A DNA stretch of 64,000 bases from an uncultured Acidobacteriaceae bacterium (GCA_903904755.1 CAIVDV010000057.1:1-64000); one strand, 5' to 3'. Numbered from the stretch's first letter, positions 7,364 to 17,451 are shown. The notes: generated from the sequence alone by a model not told the origin. Numbers and translations are program-made.

Positions 7364-9349
7364 ATGAAGCGATTCCTCCTGCTTGCCGTGCTGGCTTCAG
7401 CCTGCTGCTGTGCCGCCCAGCCCACTCCGGGTACTGCGACGAGTGCCGTTGCCGCCAAGCCCCTGCCCTTTGTCAGCCCCATCTTTGGCGACAACATGGT
7501 TCTACAGCGTGGCAAGCCGGGCACGATTTGGGGATGGTCTGAGCCGGGCGACCGAATCACGGTCCAGCTTGAGCAGAAGTCCGCAGTTGCCACAGCAGGG
7601 CCAGACCATCGCTGGCAGGCCACGATCGATTTGCCTCCGGCTGGAGGACCCTACACGGTGCGCATCACCGGCCGGCAGACGGCGGAGCTGAAGAATGTCC
7701 TGGTGGGGGATGTCTGGCTCTGCGGCGGGCAATCGAATATGCAACTTACCCTGGACCGTGCGCAGAATGGCGCCGAGGAGGTGAAGGCCGCCTACCAGCC
7801 GGAAATCCGATTCTTCAGCGTCGTGGGCCATGCCGCGTACCACCGGACGGAAGTGGTGGAGGGAAGCTGGAAGGCGGTTACGCCGGAAACCGCCGGCACC
7901 GTCTCCGCCGTCGGCTACTACTTTGCGCGCAGGGTTCAGCAGGAGACGCATATTCCCATTGGGCTCATTGTGGACGCCCTGGGTGGCACCCCGGCTGAGG
8001 CCTGGACCAGCGCCGCCGCGCTGCGTCCGATCCATGACTTTGACGTGCCGCTGGCTGAGCTGGAGAAGCTGACTGCTGCAAGCGCGCCCGAATACGGCAA
8101 CTACGTGATGCACTGGTACGACGAGTTTGACCGCGGGCTGAAGGCGGGCTGGCAAGCACCGGGGCTCGATGACTCCGCCTGGAAGCCGGTGACAATCCCT
8201 GGCGGCTTCGGGGAACTTGGCGTTCCCGAGACACCGGCAATCGCGTGGTTCCGCCGGGATGTGGTGCTTCCCGATCCCCTTCCGGCTGGAATTTCGCTGC
8301 TTTTCCTGGGGTCGATTGAGCGCATGGATACGGCCTGGGTGAACGGGACGCAGGTTGGCGCCAGCGCCTGGGTCGAGAATCCGAGGGTCTATTTCCTGCC
8401 GAACGGCGTGCTGAAGCCGGGCCATAACACGGTGGTGCTGCGGGTGCTGAAGACCAAACCGGATGGCGGATTCCTGGGCAAGCCGGAAGAGCTGCACTTG
8501 CTGCTTGGGGACAAGACGACGATTCCGCTGGCCGGTGAGTGGAAGGCACAACTGAGTCTGGACGCCAAGCCGCCGCAGTCGCTGCCGATTGGCTATGAGA
8601 ACTGGCCCGTAATGCCGACGGTGCTGTATGAGGGGATGCTGCGTCCGCTTGCGCCGCTTTCGATTGCAGGGGCCTTGTGGTACCAGGGCGAGCAGAACTC
8701 TGAGCGTGGCTGGCACTATCGCAAGGTGCTGCCCGCAATGATTGCCGACTGGCGCAGGCTCTTCGCGCAGGGCGATTTCCCGTTCTATATCGCGGGTCTG
8801 CCCGCCTTCAAGCATCGCAGCAGTGAGCCCGTTGCGGGCGATCCCTGGGCAGAGACGCGCGAGTCGCAGGCGGTTGCGGCCGCTTCCGTTCCCAACTCCT
8901 GCCTGGCCGTCACCATCGATACGGGCGAGGCCGACAACATTCACCCGAAGGAAAAGCTGCCCGTGGGCGAGCGCCTTGCCCGCTGCGCGCTGGCCGGATA
9001 CTACGGCAAACCGGTGTTGACTTCAGGCCCGACCGTAGCTTCCGTTGAGCGGCTTCCAGGCGAGATCCGCATTCACTTTGCCCATGCCGACGGCGGGCTG
9101 GCGGTGCATGGCGAGCGGCTTGCGGAGTTCTCCGTTGCGGGAGAGGACCATGTGTGGCACTGGGCCGAGGCACGGATTGAGGGCGATACGGTTGTGGTCT
9201 CCAGCAAGGACGTGCCAGCGCCGAAGGAGGCGCGATACGCCTGGCAGTCGAATCCGGTAGCCACACTGTTCAACGGCGCAGGCCTGCCGGCCGGGCCGTT
9301 CCGGACAGACAACTGGCCAACGATGACGGAGAGCCAGCGGCCGTATTGA
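7364..9349 (+). CDS. Sialate O-acetylesterase-like secreted esterase
   Basis: This is a secreted carbohydrate O-acetylesterase of the SASA family (sialate or plant acetyl-ester type). The 661-residue protein starts with a signal peptide (about 1-18, with a Cys cluster). The serine motif GGQSNM (Ser124), ALGGTPAEAW and GALWYQGEQN are hallmark blocks; DNIHPKEK supplies the C-terminal Asp-x-x-His. A jelly-roll insert of about 130 residues sits between the two halves of the esterase domain (about 255-395), as in other long family members. AAAGG lies about 10 nt before the ATG. It is monocistronic; the substrate is more likely acetylated plant glycan than sialic acid in a soil bacterium. Confidence 0.85.
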   Translation: MKRFLLLAVLASACCCAAQPTPGTATSAVAAKPLPFVSPIFGDNMVLQRGKPGTIWGWSEPGDRITVQLEQKSAVATAGPDHRWQATIDLPPAGGPYTVRITGRQTAELKNVLVGDVWLCGGQSNMQLTLDRAQNGAEEVKAAYQPEIRFFSVVGHAAYHRTEVVEGSWKAVTPETAGTVSAVGYYFARRVQQETHIPIGLIVDALGGTPAEAWTSAAALRPIHDFDVPLAELEKLTAASAPEYGNYVMHWYDEFDRGLKAGWQAPGLDDSAWKPVTIPGGFGELGVPETPAIAWFRRDVVLPDPLPAGISLLFLGSIERMDTAWVNGTQVGASAWVENPRVYFLPNGVLKPGHNTVVLRVLKTKPDGGFLGKPEELHLLLGDKTTIPLAGEWKAQLSLDAKPPQSLPIGYENWPVMPTVLYEGMLRPLAPLSIAGALWYQGEQNSERGWHYRKVLPAMIADWRRLFAQGDFPFYIAGLPAFKHRSSEPVAGDPWAETRESQAVAAASVPNSCLAVTIDTGEADNIHPKEKLPVGERLARCALAGYYGKPVLTSGPTVASVERLPGEIRIHFAHADGGLAVHGERLAEFSVAGEDHVWHWAEARIEGDTVVVSSKDVPAPKEARYAWQSNPVATLFNGAGLPAGPFRTDNWPTMTESQRPY

Positions 9350-9420
9350 CCTTGTGTGGGTGCGTTTCTGGATTGGGTGATTTTCGGAGCGCGAAGAAGT
9401 TGAGGCTCGCGGAAGAACAT

Positions 9421-9498
9421 TGGCGTCCCCGACGGGATTTGAACCCGTGTTATCGCCGTGAAAGGGCGGTGTCCTGGGCCGGGCTAGACGACGGGGAC
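9421..9498 (-). tRNA. tRNA-Glu (anticodon UUC)
   Basis: Read on the minus strand, the 7-bp acceptor stem GTCCCCG/CGGGGAC closes the cloverleaf. The anticodon loop CTTTCAC carries UUC, the T arm contains GGTTCAAATCC, and discriminator G is followed by an encoded CCA (9421-9423). Confidence 0.95.
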
Positions 9499-9687
9499 GC
9501 GGTTCGCTTCACCGGGTGGCCCCGGGATGCGCGCACTTTTTTGAGACTATCAACTTCAGAGGCGGCTGTCAAAGTTGGCGGCGGCCCAACGGGCGGGCCG
9601 GGCACGGACTGGAACGGGCGAAAGGCGGCGGCTGACCCGGAAAATCCTGCCTCAACACGGCCGGAAGAGGCGTCGCGATGCGGGCCG

Positions 9688-10377
9688 ATGCACGGTAAAC
9701 TGGTCACTGTGACTCAACGTTTTCGCTATCTCGATACGCTCACCATCGGCTTTGTGGTGGTTCTGCTGGTTTCAAACCTGATTGGGCCCAAGGTCTGCCA
9801 GGTGGGCCCGCTGATTATTTCGGGGGCGGAGCTGCTGTTCCCCATCACCTATATCTGCGGGGACATTTTTACTGAGGTATATGGGTATGCGGCGAGCCGG
9901 CGGGCAATTTGGCTGGGGTTTGGCGGCATGGCGCTGCTGACGCTGATGGGACAGTTTGCCGTGTGGCTGCCGCCGGCGCCGGGCTGGCACGACCAGGAAG
10001 CCTTTGCCACCGTCTTCGGGCTGGTGCCGCGTTTTGCCATCGCCAGCCTGATTGCCTACTGGGCAGGCGAGTTTACCAACAGCTACACGCTGGCCAAGCT
10101 GAAGCTGTGGACCGGCGGCAAACACCTGTGGACGCGGACCATTGGCTCCACAATCACGGGCCAGTTTGTGGATACCGTCGTTATCATCGTGATTGCCTAC
10201 TGGGGCCAAATCCCCGCGTCCAAAATCCCCGTCATGGTCGCTTCCGCCTACGGCATCAAGGTGGCGTATGAGACGCTGGCCACCCCGCTCACCTATGTGG
10301 TGGTGCGGCGGCTGAAGGCGGCCGAGGGCGTGGATACCTTTGACCGGGGAACGAATTTCACCCCGTTTGCGTTCTAG
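9688..10377 (+). CDS. yhhQ: Queuosine precursor transporter (YhhQ/VUT family)
   Basis: This inner-membrane ECF-like protein takes up queuosine precursors (preQ0/preQ1). The 229-residue product has about six helices and the family blocks NLIGPKV, TYICGDIFTEVYGY, FTNSYTLAKLK and RTIGSTITGQFVDT. The ATG at 9688 is chosen because the first helix follows about 15 residues later; a GTG at 9709 is possible. The frame stays open further upstream across the tRNA-Glu gene, but that part is not coding. No preQ1 aptamer was seen in the 190 bp upstream. Confidence 0.85.
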   Translation: MHGKLVTVTQRFRYLDTLTIGFVVVLLVSNLIGPKVCQVGPLIISGAELLFPITYICGDIFTEVYGYAASRRAIWLGFGGMALLTLMGQFAVWLPPAPGWHDQEAFATVFGLVPRFAIASLIAYWAGEFTNSYTLAKLKLWTGGKHLWTRTIGSTITGQFVDTVVIIVIAYWGQIPASKIPVMVASAYGIKVAYETLATPLTYVVVRRLKAAEGVDTFDRGTNFTPFAF

Positions 10378-10615
10378 TAGCGACATTTGCGGGCTGGGGT
10401 GGGGCAAATTGTATCCTCACGCCGCCCGCGTACATCCAAATACAGCAAGCAATGGGCGGGTAACGTTCGCGGAGTAGAATCGCTAAAGTCCCAGATGAGC
10501 GATCTGCCACCACGCGGGCCCGCTTTTACAGCCGGTTTCGCAGGACGCGCGTTCCGCTCCCGTTCCCTCTCCGCGATAGAGGGGGAATAATTCGACTTCA
10601 AGGTGAGGTAGTTCG

Positions 10616-11707
10616 TTGAAACGTCTTCTTCCCGCATTTTTTGTAGCGGCCGTGATGCTGACCGGCATTGCCGGCTGCAAGAAGCAGGCTGCTGAAGCTG
10701 CTCCCGCCGCCGGTATGCAGGCCATGCCCGTAGCTGTTTCGGTGATCGCCGAGCAGCCCGTGGAACAGAGCACTGACTACGTTGCCACCATCAAGAGCCG
10801 CCGCTCGGTAACGCTGATGCCGCAGGTGGATGGCACCATCACGCAGATTCTGGTGCACTCGGGCGACCATGTGCGGGCCGGGCAAACGGTGATCACGATT
10901 GACCCGCGCCGCCAGCAGGCCACCGTGGATGCCCAGGCCGCGACGGAAATGCAGAAGAAGTCGCTGTACGACTACAACGTGCTGCAGGTGGAGCGCCAGC
11001 GCAAGCTGTTTGAGGCCGGCATTGTCAGCCGCGACGCGCTGGACCAGGCCGAGCAGGCCTTCCGCAACACCAAGGCCGACTGGGATGCCGCGATTGCCAC
11101 CCGCAAATCGCTGGAAGAGCAGTTGGCTTACTACAAGATTCAGGCGCCCTTTGACGGCATTATCGGCGACGTTCCGGTGCACGTGGGCGACTATGCCACC
11201 CCGGCCACGGCACTCACCACTCTGGACGAGAACAAGGATCTGGAAGCCTACATTTATGTGCCCACCGAGCGCAGCGCGGATGTGCACAACGGGATGACGG
11301 TTCGCCTGCTGGACACCAACGGCAAGGTGCTGGAAACCACCGCAGTGGACTTCCTCTCCTCTCAGGTGGACAACAACCTGCAGGGCATTCTGCTGAAGGC
11401 TCCGGTACATGCGGCCAACGACGCGCTGCGCACCTCGCAGATTGTGAATGCGCGCCTGACGTGGCGGACTCAGTCGCAGCCGGTGATTCCGATTCTTGCG
11501 GTGGTGCGGCAGGGCGGGCAGCCCTTTGTCTTTGTCGCCGCGCAGCAGCCTGACGGCCACTTTGCCGCGCAGCAGACCTCGGTGACGCTGGGCGAGACGG
11601 TGGGCAACGGGTATGCGGCCACCAGCGGCATCAAGGCCGGCGACAAGGTCATCACCTCGCGCACGCAGTACCTGGTAGACAAGATGCCCATTGTTCCGAT
11701 GGGCTAG
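10616..11707 (+). CDS. RND efflux periplasmic adaptor (membrane fusion protein), lipoprotein
   Basis: This is the adaptor subunit linking an inner-membrane RND pump to an outer-membrane channel. The 363-residue protein begins with a lipoprotein signal ending in GIAGC (Cys21). Next come a beta-barrel strand, a biotinyl-lipoyl half motif (VDGTITQILVHSGDHVRAGQ), an alpha-helical hairpin of about 75 residues, and the second half (IQAPFDGIIGDVPVHVGDY). The start is TTG at 10616 with GAGGT 7 nt upstream; no in-frame ATG fits the signal peptide. It forms an operon with the pump gene 114 bp downstream. No TolC-like gene is nearby. Confidence 0.9.
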   Translation: MKRLLPAFFVAAVMLTGIAGCKKQAAEAAPAAGMQAMPVAVSVIAEQPVEQSTDYVATIKSRRSVTLMPQVDGTITQILVHSGDHVRAGQTVITIDPRRQQATVDAQAATEMQKKSLYDYNVLQVERQRKLFEAGIVSRDALDQAEQAFRNTKADWDAAIATRKSLEEQLAYYKIQAPFDGIIGDVPVHVGDYATPATALTTLDENKDLEAYIYVPTERSADVHNGMTVRLLDTNGKVLETTAVDFLSSQVDNNLQGILLKAPVHAANDALRTSQIVNARLTWRTQSQPVIPILAVVRQGGQPFVFVAAQQPDGHFAAQQTSVTLGETVGNGYAATSGIKAGDKVITSRTQYLVDKMPIVPMG

Positions 11708-11821
11708 CATTCGGTTCGGCCGGACTCCGCAAACCTGCGGCGCCGGCCATGCACTTGCCTCAGCCCGCTGCCGGCAGCAAGCCACCCGCGCAGCCCGGCT
11801 TCTCAGGAAGGAAGATTCGCC

Positions 11822-14800
11822 TTGTTTGTCAATTTCTTTATCCACCGCCCGGTCTTTGCCACGGTCTCTGCGCTGCTGATTATTCTGGCCGGCGCAATCT
11901 GCATCCCCACGCTTCCCATTGCGTTGTATCCGCAACTGGCTCCGCCGCAGGTCATGGTAACGGGCGTGTACGTAGGCGCCGATGCCGAGACGGTGGAGAA
12001 GGCTGTTACGCTTCCGCTGGAAGAAGCCATCAACGGCGTGCAGGGGATGCACTACATCAGCTCCTCCAGCACCAACAGTGGTGTGAGTTCGATTACGATT
12101 ACCTTTGAAACCGGCTACGACCTGGACATTGCCGCGGTAGACGTGCAGAACCGCGTTGCCTCAGTCTCTGGCCGCCTGCCTGCCATGGTGAATGCCGCCG
12201 GCATCAGCATCACCAAGGCCAACAGCAACTTCGTCTTCGGCGCGGGCTTCTACGACACCAGCGGCCGCTACACCAACGAGTTCATGTCGAATTATCTCGA
12301 CGTCTACGTGAAGGACGCGCTGAAGCGCGTCCCGGGTGTGGGAGATGTGGAGATCTTTGGAGAGCGCAAGTACGCGATGCGCGTTTGGCTTGACCCCTCT
12401 CGCCTGGCAGCGCACAGCATTACCGCCTCCGACGTGCTGGGTGCCCTGGCCGAACAGAACGTTGAGATCCCCGCAGGTCAGTTGGGCCAGCCGCCTTCTG
12501 ACAAGAACCAGAACTACCAGGTTGCCATCCGCGTGAAGGGCCGCCTGACCGACGCCAACCAGTTCAACGAAATCATCGTCAAAAGCAACGCGCAGGGCAT
12601 CGTCCACCTGAAGGATGTGGGCCACGCCGATGTTGGCGCAGAGAGCTACAGCTCAAACCTGAAGTACAACGGCATGAACGCAGTTGGAATCGGCGTGCAG
12701 CAGTTGTCGAATGCAAACGCGCTGGAAGTGGACCGCGCAGCCAAGGCGATGCTGGAGAAGCTCTCAAAGAACTTCCCGCCGGGAATCAAGTACCAGGTTG
12801 CGTTTGACTCGACCACCGTTGTGGGCGACAGCATCCGCGAAGTGCTGGTTACCCTGGGCGAAGCAATCGCCATCGTCATCGTGGTCATCTTCCTCTTCCT
12901 GCTGGACTGGCGCGCCACCATCATCCCGGCCGTCACCATCCCGGTTTCGCTCATCGGCACCTTTGCCTTCATCAAGCTCTTTGGCTTCAGCATCAACTCG
13001 CTGACGCTGTTCGGTATCACCCTGGCGACAGGCCTGGTGGTGGACGACGCAATCGTCGTCATTGAGAACGTGCAGCGCCACATTGCTGCGGACCACTCGA
13101 ATCCGCATGAGGCCACCTCCACGGCCATGGGCGAAGTGACGAGCGCGGTTATCGCCACCTCGCTGGTGCTGATTGCCGTGTTTATCCCGGTCAGCTTCTT
13201 CCCCGGCACCACGGGCGTGCTGTATCGGCAGTTCTCGCTGACAATTGCCTTCTCCATCGCGATTTCGGCGTTCAACGCGTTGACGCTTTCGCCCGCACTG
13301 GCCGCGATGTTCCTGCGCGGAGAAGAGGCCAAGTTCCACCAGCTTGACCACCTCGGCATTCCGCCGCTGGCCCGCGCCTACTCGGCCTTTGCCCATGGGG
13401 TGGATGACCTGCTGATCTGGATTGCCCGCAGCTATGCACGCATCATTCACTTCGCGCTGGGTATGCGCTATGTGCTGCTGCTGCTGTTCTTTGCGGGCCT
13501 GGGCGCCACGGTGTGGATGTACCGCTCAGTACCCACCGCCTTCCTGCCGCAGGAGGATCAAGGCTTCCTGATGGTGATTATCCAGGCACCGCCGGGAGCT
13601 TCGCTTTCCGATACGACTGCTATCTCGGATCGAGCCCAGCTTGTTCTCAAGGATGAGCCGGACATTCAGGCTGCATTCTGCGTAACCGGCTTCAGTTTCT
13701 CCGGTGCCTCGCCGAATGCCGGCATGATTTTTGTGAATCTGCGGCCGGAGGACGAGCGCAAGGGCCCCGGCCACTCCGCTGCAGAGATCACCGCGCGGCT
13801 GACGCCGAAGCTCTTCATGGTTCCCGGTGGTACGGTGTCGATGTTCCAGCCGCCGGCGGTGCAGGGGCTGGGCACCTTTGGTGGTTTCCAGTACCTGCTG
13901 CAGGACTCCGGCCAGAACTCGCTCTATGACATGGACCGCGTGGCGCATACCATCGTGGGCGCCAGCCGCCAGAGCAAGCAGTTGACCAACCTCTTCACCA
14001 GCTTCTCTGCCGCCGACCCGCAACTGCTGGTCAACATCGACCGCGAGAAGGCCAAGGCGATGGGCGTCAGCCTGAACGAGATTTCCTCCACGCTCAACGT
14101 CTTCATGGGCTCGGAGTACGTGAACGACTTTGACTACAACAACCGCACCTATCGTGTGTATGTGCAGGCCGATGAGCCGTTCCGCATGACCGAGCGCGAT
14201 CTGCACTCCTTCTATGTGCGTTCGGCCACCACCAACCAGATGATTCCCATCGACAACCTGGTCACAGTCAAGGGTTCGGCCGGGCCCCAGGTCATCTCGC
14301 ACTACAACCTCTTCCGCTCCGTGGAAATTGACGGTTCGCCTGCACCCGGGGTGAGTTCGAGCGAAGGCATTGCCGCGATGGAAAAGCTGGGCAACAGCCT
14401 GATGATGCCTGGCATGCAGTACAGTTGGACGGGCATCACCGAGGAAGAAATCGAGTCTTCCGGCAAGGCCATCATCATTTTTGCACTGGGCATTCTGGTG
14501 GTGTACCTCACGCTCTCGGCGCAGTATGAAAGCTTTGCGCTGCCCTTCATCATTCTGCTGTCGGTTCCAATGGCGGTGCTGGGTGCGCTGGGTGCTGTCT
14601 CAGCCCGCGGCCTGGCCGACGATGTCTACTGCCAGATCGGACTGGTGATGCTGATTGGCCTTTCCGCGAAGAACGCGATTCTTATCGTGGAGTTTGCCGA
14701 GCAGTTGCGCGCCAAGGGCCGGTCGATTGCCGAGGCCGCGATTGAGGCTGCCGAGCTTCGTCTGCGGCCGATTCTGATGACATCGTTCGCCTTTATCCTG

Positions 14801-14998
14801 GGCGTGCTGCCGCTGGTCTTTGCCACCGGCGCGGGCGCGCTGGGTCGCCACTCCGTGGGCACCACGATTGTCGGCGGCATGCTGCTCTCAACCGTGCTGA
14901 ACCTCATCTTTATCCCGGTGCTGTACGTGATTCTGTCGGGCCTGCTGGCCGGCATGAAGGGCAAGCCCCGCGCGGCCGCCGCCGAGCACACCGCATAA
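11822..14998 (+). CDS. RND multidrug efflux transporter, AcrB/MexB (HAE1) type
   Basis: This is the proton-driven inner-membrane pump subunit, at 1,058 residues the usual length. It has the N-terminal FFIHRPVFA block, two periplasmic porter loops (about 40-330 and 560-870) and twelve membrane helices. The proton relay is visible as GLVVDDAIVVIENV in helix 4, and GLSAKNAILIVEFA lies near the C-terminus. Translation starts at TTG 11822 behind an AGGAAGGA ribosome site. It is co-transcribed with the adaptor upstream. The substrate is unknown; the HAE1 family typically exports hydrophobic or amphiphilic compounds. A strong terminator follows. Confidence 0.92.
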   Translation: MFVNFFIHRPVFATVSALLIILAGAICIPTLPIALYPQLAPPQVMVTGVYVGADAETVEKAVTLPLEEAINGVQGMHYISSSSTNSGVSSITITFETGYDLDIAAVDVQNRVASVSGRLPAMVNAAGISITKANSNFVFGAGFYDTSGRYTNEFMSNYLDVYVKDALKRVPGVGDVEIFGERKYAMRVWLDPSRLAAHSITASDVLGALAEQNVEIPAGQLGQPPSDKNQNYQVAIRVKGRLTDANQFNEIIVKSNAQGIVHLKDVGHADVGAESYSSNLKYNGMNAVGIGVQQLSNANALEVDRAAKAMLEKLSKNFPPGIKYQVAFDSTTVVGDSIREVLVTLGEAIAIVIVVIFLFLLDWRATIIPAVTIPVSLIGTFAFIKLFGFSINSLTLFGITLATGLVVDDAIVVIENVQRHIAADHSNPHEATSTAMGEVTSAVIATSLVLIAVFIPVSFFPGTTGVLYRQFSLTIAFSIAISAFNALTLSPALAAMFLRGEEAKFHQLDHLGIPPLARAYSAFAHGVDDLLIWIARSYARIIHFALGMRYVLLLLFFAGLGATVWMYRSVPTAFLPQEDQGFLMVIIQAPPGASLSDTTAISDRAQLVLKDEPDIQAAFCVTGFSFSGASPNAGMIFVNLRPEDERKGPGHSAAEITARLTPKLFMVPGGTVSMFQPPAVQGLGTFGGFQYLLQDSGQNSLYDMDRVAHTIVGASRQSKQLTNLFTSFSAADPQLLVNIDREKAKAMGVSLNEISSTLNVFMGSEYVNDFDYNNRTYRVYVQADEPFRMTERDLHSFYVRSATTNQMIPIDNLVTVKGSAGPQVISHYNLFRSVEIDGSPAPGVSSSEGIAAMEKLGNSLMMPGMQYSWTGITEEEIESSGKAIIIFALGILVVYLTLSAQYESFALPFIILLSVPMAVLGALGAVSARGLADDVYCQIGLVMLIGLSAKNAILIVEFAEQLRAKGRSIAEAAIEAAELRLRPILMTSFAFILGVLPLVFATGAGALGRHSVGTTIVGGMLLSTVLNLIFIPVLYVILSGLLAGMKGKPRAAAAEHTA

Positions 14999-15020
14999 CA
15001 AACCGGACGCGAAACAAAGC

Positions 15021-15062
15021 AATGGCGCTGCGGGGATGCTCTCCCGCAGCGCCATTTCTTTT
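15021..15062 (+). terminator. Intrinsic terminator of the RND operon
   Basis: TGGCGCTGCGGG (15023-15034) pairs perfectly with CCCGCAGCGCCA (15043-15054) in a 12-bp stem, followed by TTTCTTTT. The converging dehydrogenase gene ends 18 bp further on. Confidence 0.9.
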
Positions 15063-15079
15063 GCTGGGCACAGGCGCGG

Positions 15080-16060
15080 CTACTGCCCAGCCTTCACCAC
15101 ATTGACCAGCGGTTGGCCGGCGAGCAGGCGGCGAACCTGGTCTGCCGCGATGCGCACGCTGCGCGGGCTGAACTCAGGCGTGGAGCCGGCCACATGCGGA
15201 GTCAGCAGCAGGTTGGGGCACTGCCACAGGGGATGCTCGGGGGGCAGCGGCTCAGGGTCTGTCACGTCCACGGCGGCGCGGATGCGGCCAGAGTGCAGCG
15301 CCGCGACCAAATCGCCGGTGACGACAATCGGCCCGCGCGCTGCGTTGACCACCAGCGCACCCTGGGGCAGCAGGGCAAGCTGGCGCTCGCCGATAAGGCC
15401 GTGGGAATCTGGCGTAAGCGGCAGGATGAGCACCAGAATCTCAGCCTCAGGCAGCAGCGCATCCAACTCTGAAATCGCGTGAACCGGCGCGCCGTTGGCC
15501 GCGGTACGAGCGCTGCGGGCCACGCGGGTCAGGTGCACTCCAAAGGCGGTGAGCAGGCCCTCGATGGTCTTGCCTATTTCGCCGTAGCCCACCAGCAGCA
15601 CGCGCTTGCCGTGCAGCTCTTCCTGCAGGACAGGCGGAAACTGCGGGCGGTCATCCTTGTGGATGGCGGCGTAGTGGTCACTGGCGGCGGCGCGGCCTTT
15701 CCAGTCTGCATGCAGCTGCAGACCGGCGTAAAAGGGGATGTACTTGAGAACAGAGAGGATGGCCGTTACCGTCCACTCTGCGGTGGAGATGTTGTGCGCT
15801 CCGGCGGCGTTGCACACGGTCACCTCAGGGCCCACCAGGGGGAGAATCCACTCCGTGCCGGCCATCAGCGATTGCACGGTTTTGACGCCGCGAAGGAAGG
15901 GCCACACCCGCTGGCCCAGTTGCGGCGCCGGCGGGGGAATCCAGAAGTCGATCTCGATCTGTTCTTCGGGCCGGGAGGTGATGGGTACCATCTCCACTTC
16001 CGGCGGAAACTGCGCCAGCAACTCCGGCGCAAGATGGTTTGGATAGCCGACACGCAACAT
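15080..16060 (-). CDS. D-2-hydroxyacid dehydrogenase family protein
   Basis: This is an NAD(P)-dependent D-isomer-specific 2-hydroxyacid dehydrogenase (phosphoglycerate dehydrogenase superfamily), cytoplasmic, 326 residues. The Rossmann motif GYGEIGKTI is at about 155-163. The catalytic residues are Arg in NAARGPIV, Glu in DPEPLPPEHPLW and His in LTPHVAGST. There is no ACT/regulatory domain, so it is unlikely to be the main SerA. ATG 16060 follows GGGGAG with about 10 nt spacing; an ATG at 16087 lacks a ribosome site. It is divergent from the FUSC gene. The substrate is not determinable; a glyoxylate/hydroxypyruvate reductase is one option. Confidence 0.85.
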   Translation of the reverse strand: MLRVGYPNHLAPELLAQFPPEVEMVPITSRPEEQIEIDFWIPPPAPQLGQRVWPFLRGVKTVQSLMAGTEWILPLVGPEVTVCNAAGAHNISTAEWTVTAILSVLKYIPFYAGLQLHADWKGRAAASDHYAAIHKDDRPQFPPVLQEELHGKRVLLVGYGEIGKTIEGLLTAFGVHLTRVARSARTAANGAPVHAISELDALLPEAEILVLILPLTPDSHGLIGERQLALLPQGALVVNAARGPIVVTGDLVAALHSGRIRAAVDVTDPEPLPPEHPLWQCPNLLLTPHVAGSTPEFSPRSVRIAADQVRRLLAGQPLVNVVKAGQ

Positions 16061-16234
16061 AATCGCAGCACTCCCCTTCTGCTCCATCCTAAACGGCGCG
16101 CCCAGGCTGCGCCGCCTCCCACCATGTGAAGACGAATCACTCCGGAATGGTTATCCGTCACCGACATCGTGTTACGCCCCGGCGATAATGGTTCCAGCAA
16201 TTGCTCCGGCGCAACTGCCCGGGAGAGAGTGCTT

Positions 16235-17386
16235 ATGAAGATAGCCGCCCGCAAAACCTGGTCGAACCAAACCCTGAGCGCGCGCCTGCATGTAGACGGC
16301 ACGCACCAGCCGGGCTGGCTGAACCAGGAGAAGCGCCGCCTGCTGCTGCTGGCCGCCAAAACCACCTTTGCCGCCGCGCTCTGCTACTGGATTGCAAACC
16401 TCATCGGTATGAAGGACGGCTACTGGGGCTCCATCACCGCGATTATCGTGATGCAGTCGAACGTGGGCTCAACCATTACCGCCTCGCGCGACCGGCTGAT
16501 AGGCACGCTGATCGGCGCCAGCTTTGGCGCGGTTTTCTCGCTGCTGGGCGACGGGCTGGGCCCCTACATTCTCGCCGTCATCGTTGCCATGTCCGCCTGC
16601 AGCCTGCTGGGGCTGAAAAACAGCTCGCGTCTGGCCGGTGTGACGGTAAGCATTCTCATGCTGGTACACCACGGCGGCTCCAGTTGGATATTGCCCATGC
16701 ATCGCGTCCTCGAAGTGCTTTTGGGGATTCTGGTGGCGCTGGCCGTCTCCACGCTGGTCTTCCCTTCCCGCGCGCGAACCCGCCTGCGCGACTCGCTGGC
16801 ACAGCAGTATCTGCTGATGGGCGAGCTCTTTGCCGCGGTCATGCAGGGCTTCCGCGGAGTGCCGGCGAACAACCTGGACAAGCTGCGGGCCGATGTTGCG
16901 GCCAGTGCGGCGGCCAATACGCAACTGCTCTCTGCCGCGCGCAACGAGCCCACCAGCGGGCGGGAATCGCTGGAAGGCCTCTCGCTCCTCTACCAGTTCG
17001 GCGCGTCGCTTGAGGATGCGCTGCACGCCATTGAGCTGAGCGTGCGGGGCAGCGATCGCGACCTCTTCGCCGCGCACCTTGAGCCGGAGCTGGAGAAGCT
17101 GGCGCTGGATATCCACTCTGGCTTTCAGCACGTGGCCGGGTGCATCCACAAGTGGGATTTCCGCCAGGAGCCGCCGAAGTTCCGGCTGGAAGATGACATT
17201 GCCCACCTGGAGATGCGCATGGCAGAGCTGCGGCCTGCCGGGCTGGGGCTGGAGTTTCCGCAGACGGAAATCCTGCGCGCCTATGCGCTGCAACTGCACC
17301 TGAAGCACCTGGCGCGGCTGCTGCGGGCCAGCCGGGTAGAGACCAACCAGACGGTTGCCACTGCCGGGGCGGGCAACCGGGAGTAA
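16235..17386 (+). CDS. FUSC-family membrane protein (aromatic acid exporter-like)
   Basis: The 383-residue inner-membrane protein has a six-helix bundle at about residues 32-175 (GYWGSITAIIVMQSNVGSTITASRDRLIGT is the family core region; it should be read as two consecutive motifs) and a cytoplasmic helical C-terminal half rich in Glu/Arg. This architecture matches FUSC/ArAE proteins, which export aromatic carboxylates or related compounds. The ATG at 16235 sits 9 nt behind GGGAGAG. It is transcribed away from the dehydrogenase and ends at a bidirectional terminator. The substrate is unknown. Confidence 0.8.
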   Translation: MKIAARKTWSNQTLSARLHVDGTHQPGWLNQEKRRLLLLAAKTTFAAALCYWIANLIGMKDGYWGSITAIIVMQSNVGSTITASRDRLIGTLIGASFGAVFSLLGDGLGPYILAVIVAMSACSLLGLKNSSRLAGVTVSILMLVHHGGSSWILPMHRVLEVLLGILVALAVSTLVFPSRARTRLRDSLAQQYLLMGELFAAVMQGFRGVPANNLDKLRADVAASAAANTQLLSAARNEPTSGRESLEGLSLLYQFGASLEDALHAIELSVRGSDRDLFAAHLEPELEKLALDIHSGFQHVAGCIHKWDFRQEPPKFRLEDDIAHLEMRMAELRPAGLGLEFPQTEILRAYALQLHLKHLARLLRASRVETNQTVATAGAGNRE

Positions 17387-17404
17387 GGGGTTTGAGCCAA
17401 AAAG

Positions 17405-17437
17405 AAAGGGCCGGCAGGGGAATCCCCGCCGGCCTTT
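17405..17437. terminator. Bidirectional intrinsic terminator
   Basis: GGCCGGC-A-GGGG pairs with CCCC-GCCGGCC around a short loop, flanked by A-rich sequence on the left and T-rich on the right. It serves the converging FUSC gene and the aminotransferase gene. Confidence 0.85.
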
Positions 17438-17451
17438 GGTTTGTTGCAAGA

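Noticed and set aside
9346-9687. Upstream extension of the YhhQ reading frame
   Set aside because: It runs through the tRNA-Glu gene in antisense; the real start is near the first membrane helix at 9688.
9499-9687. preQ1 riboswitch before the queuosine-precursor transporter
   Set aside because: No preQ1 aptamer core was found in the upstream sequence.
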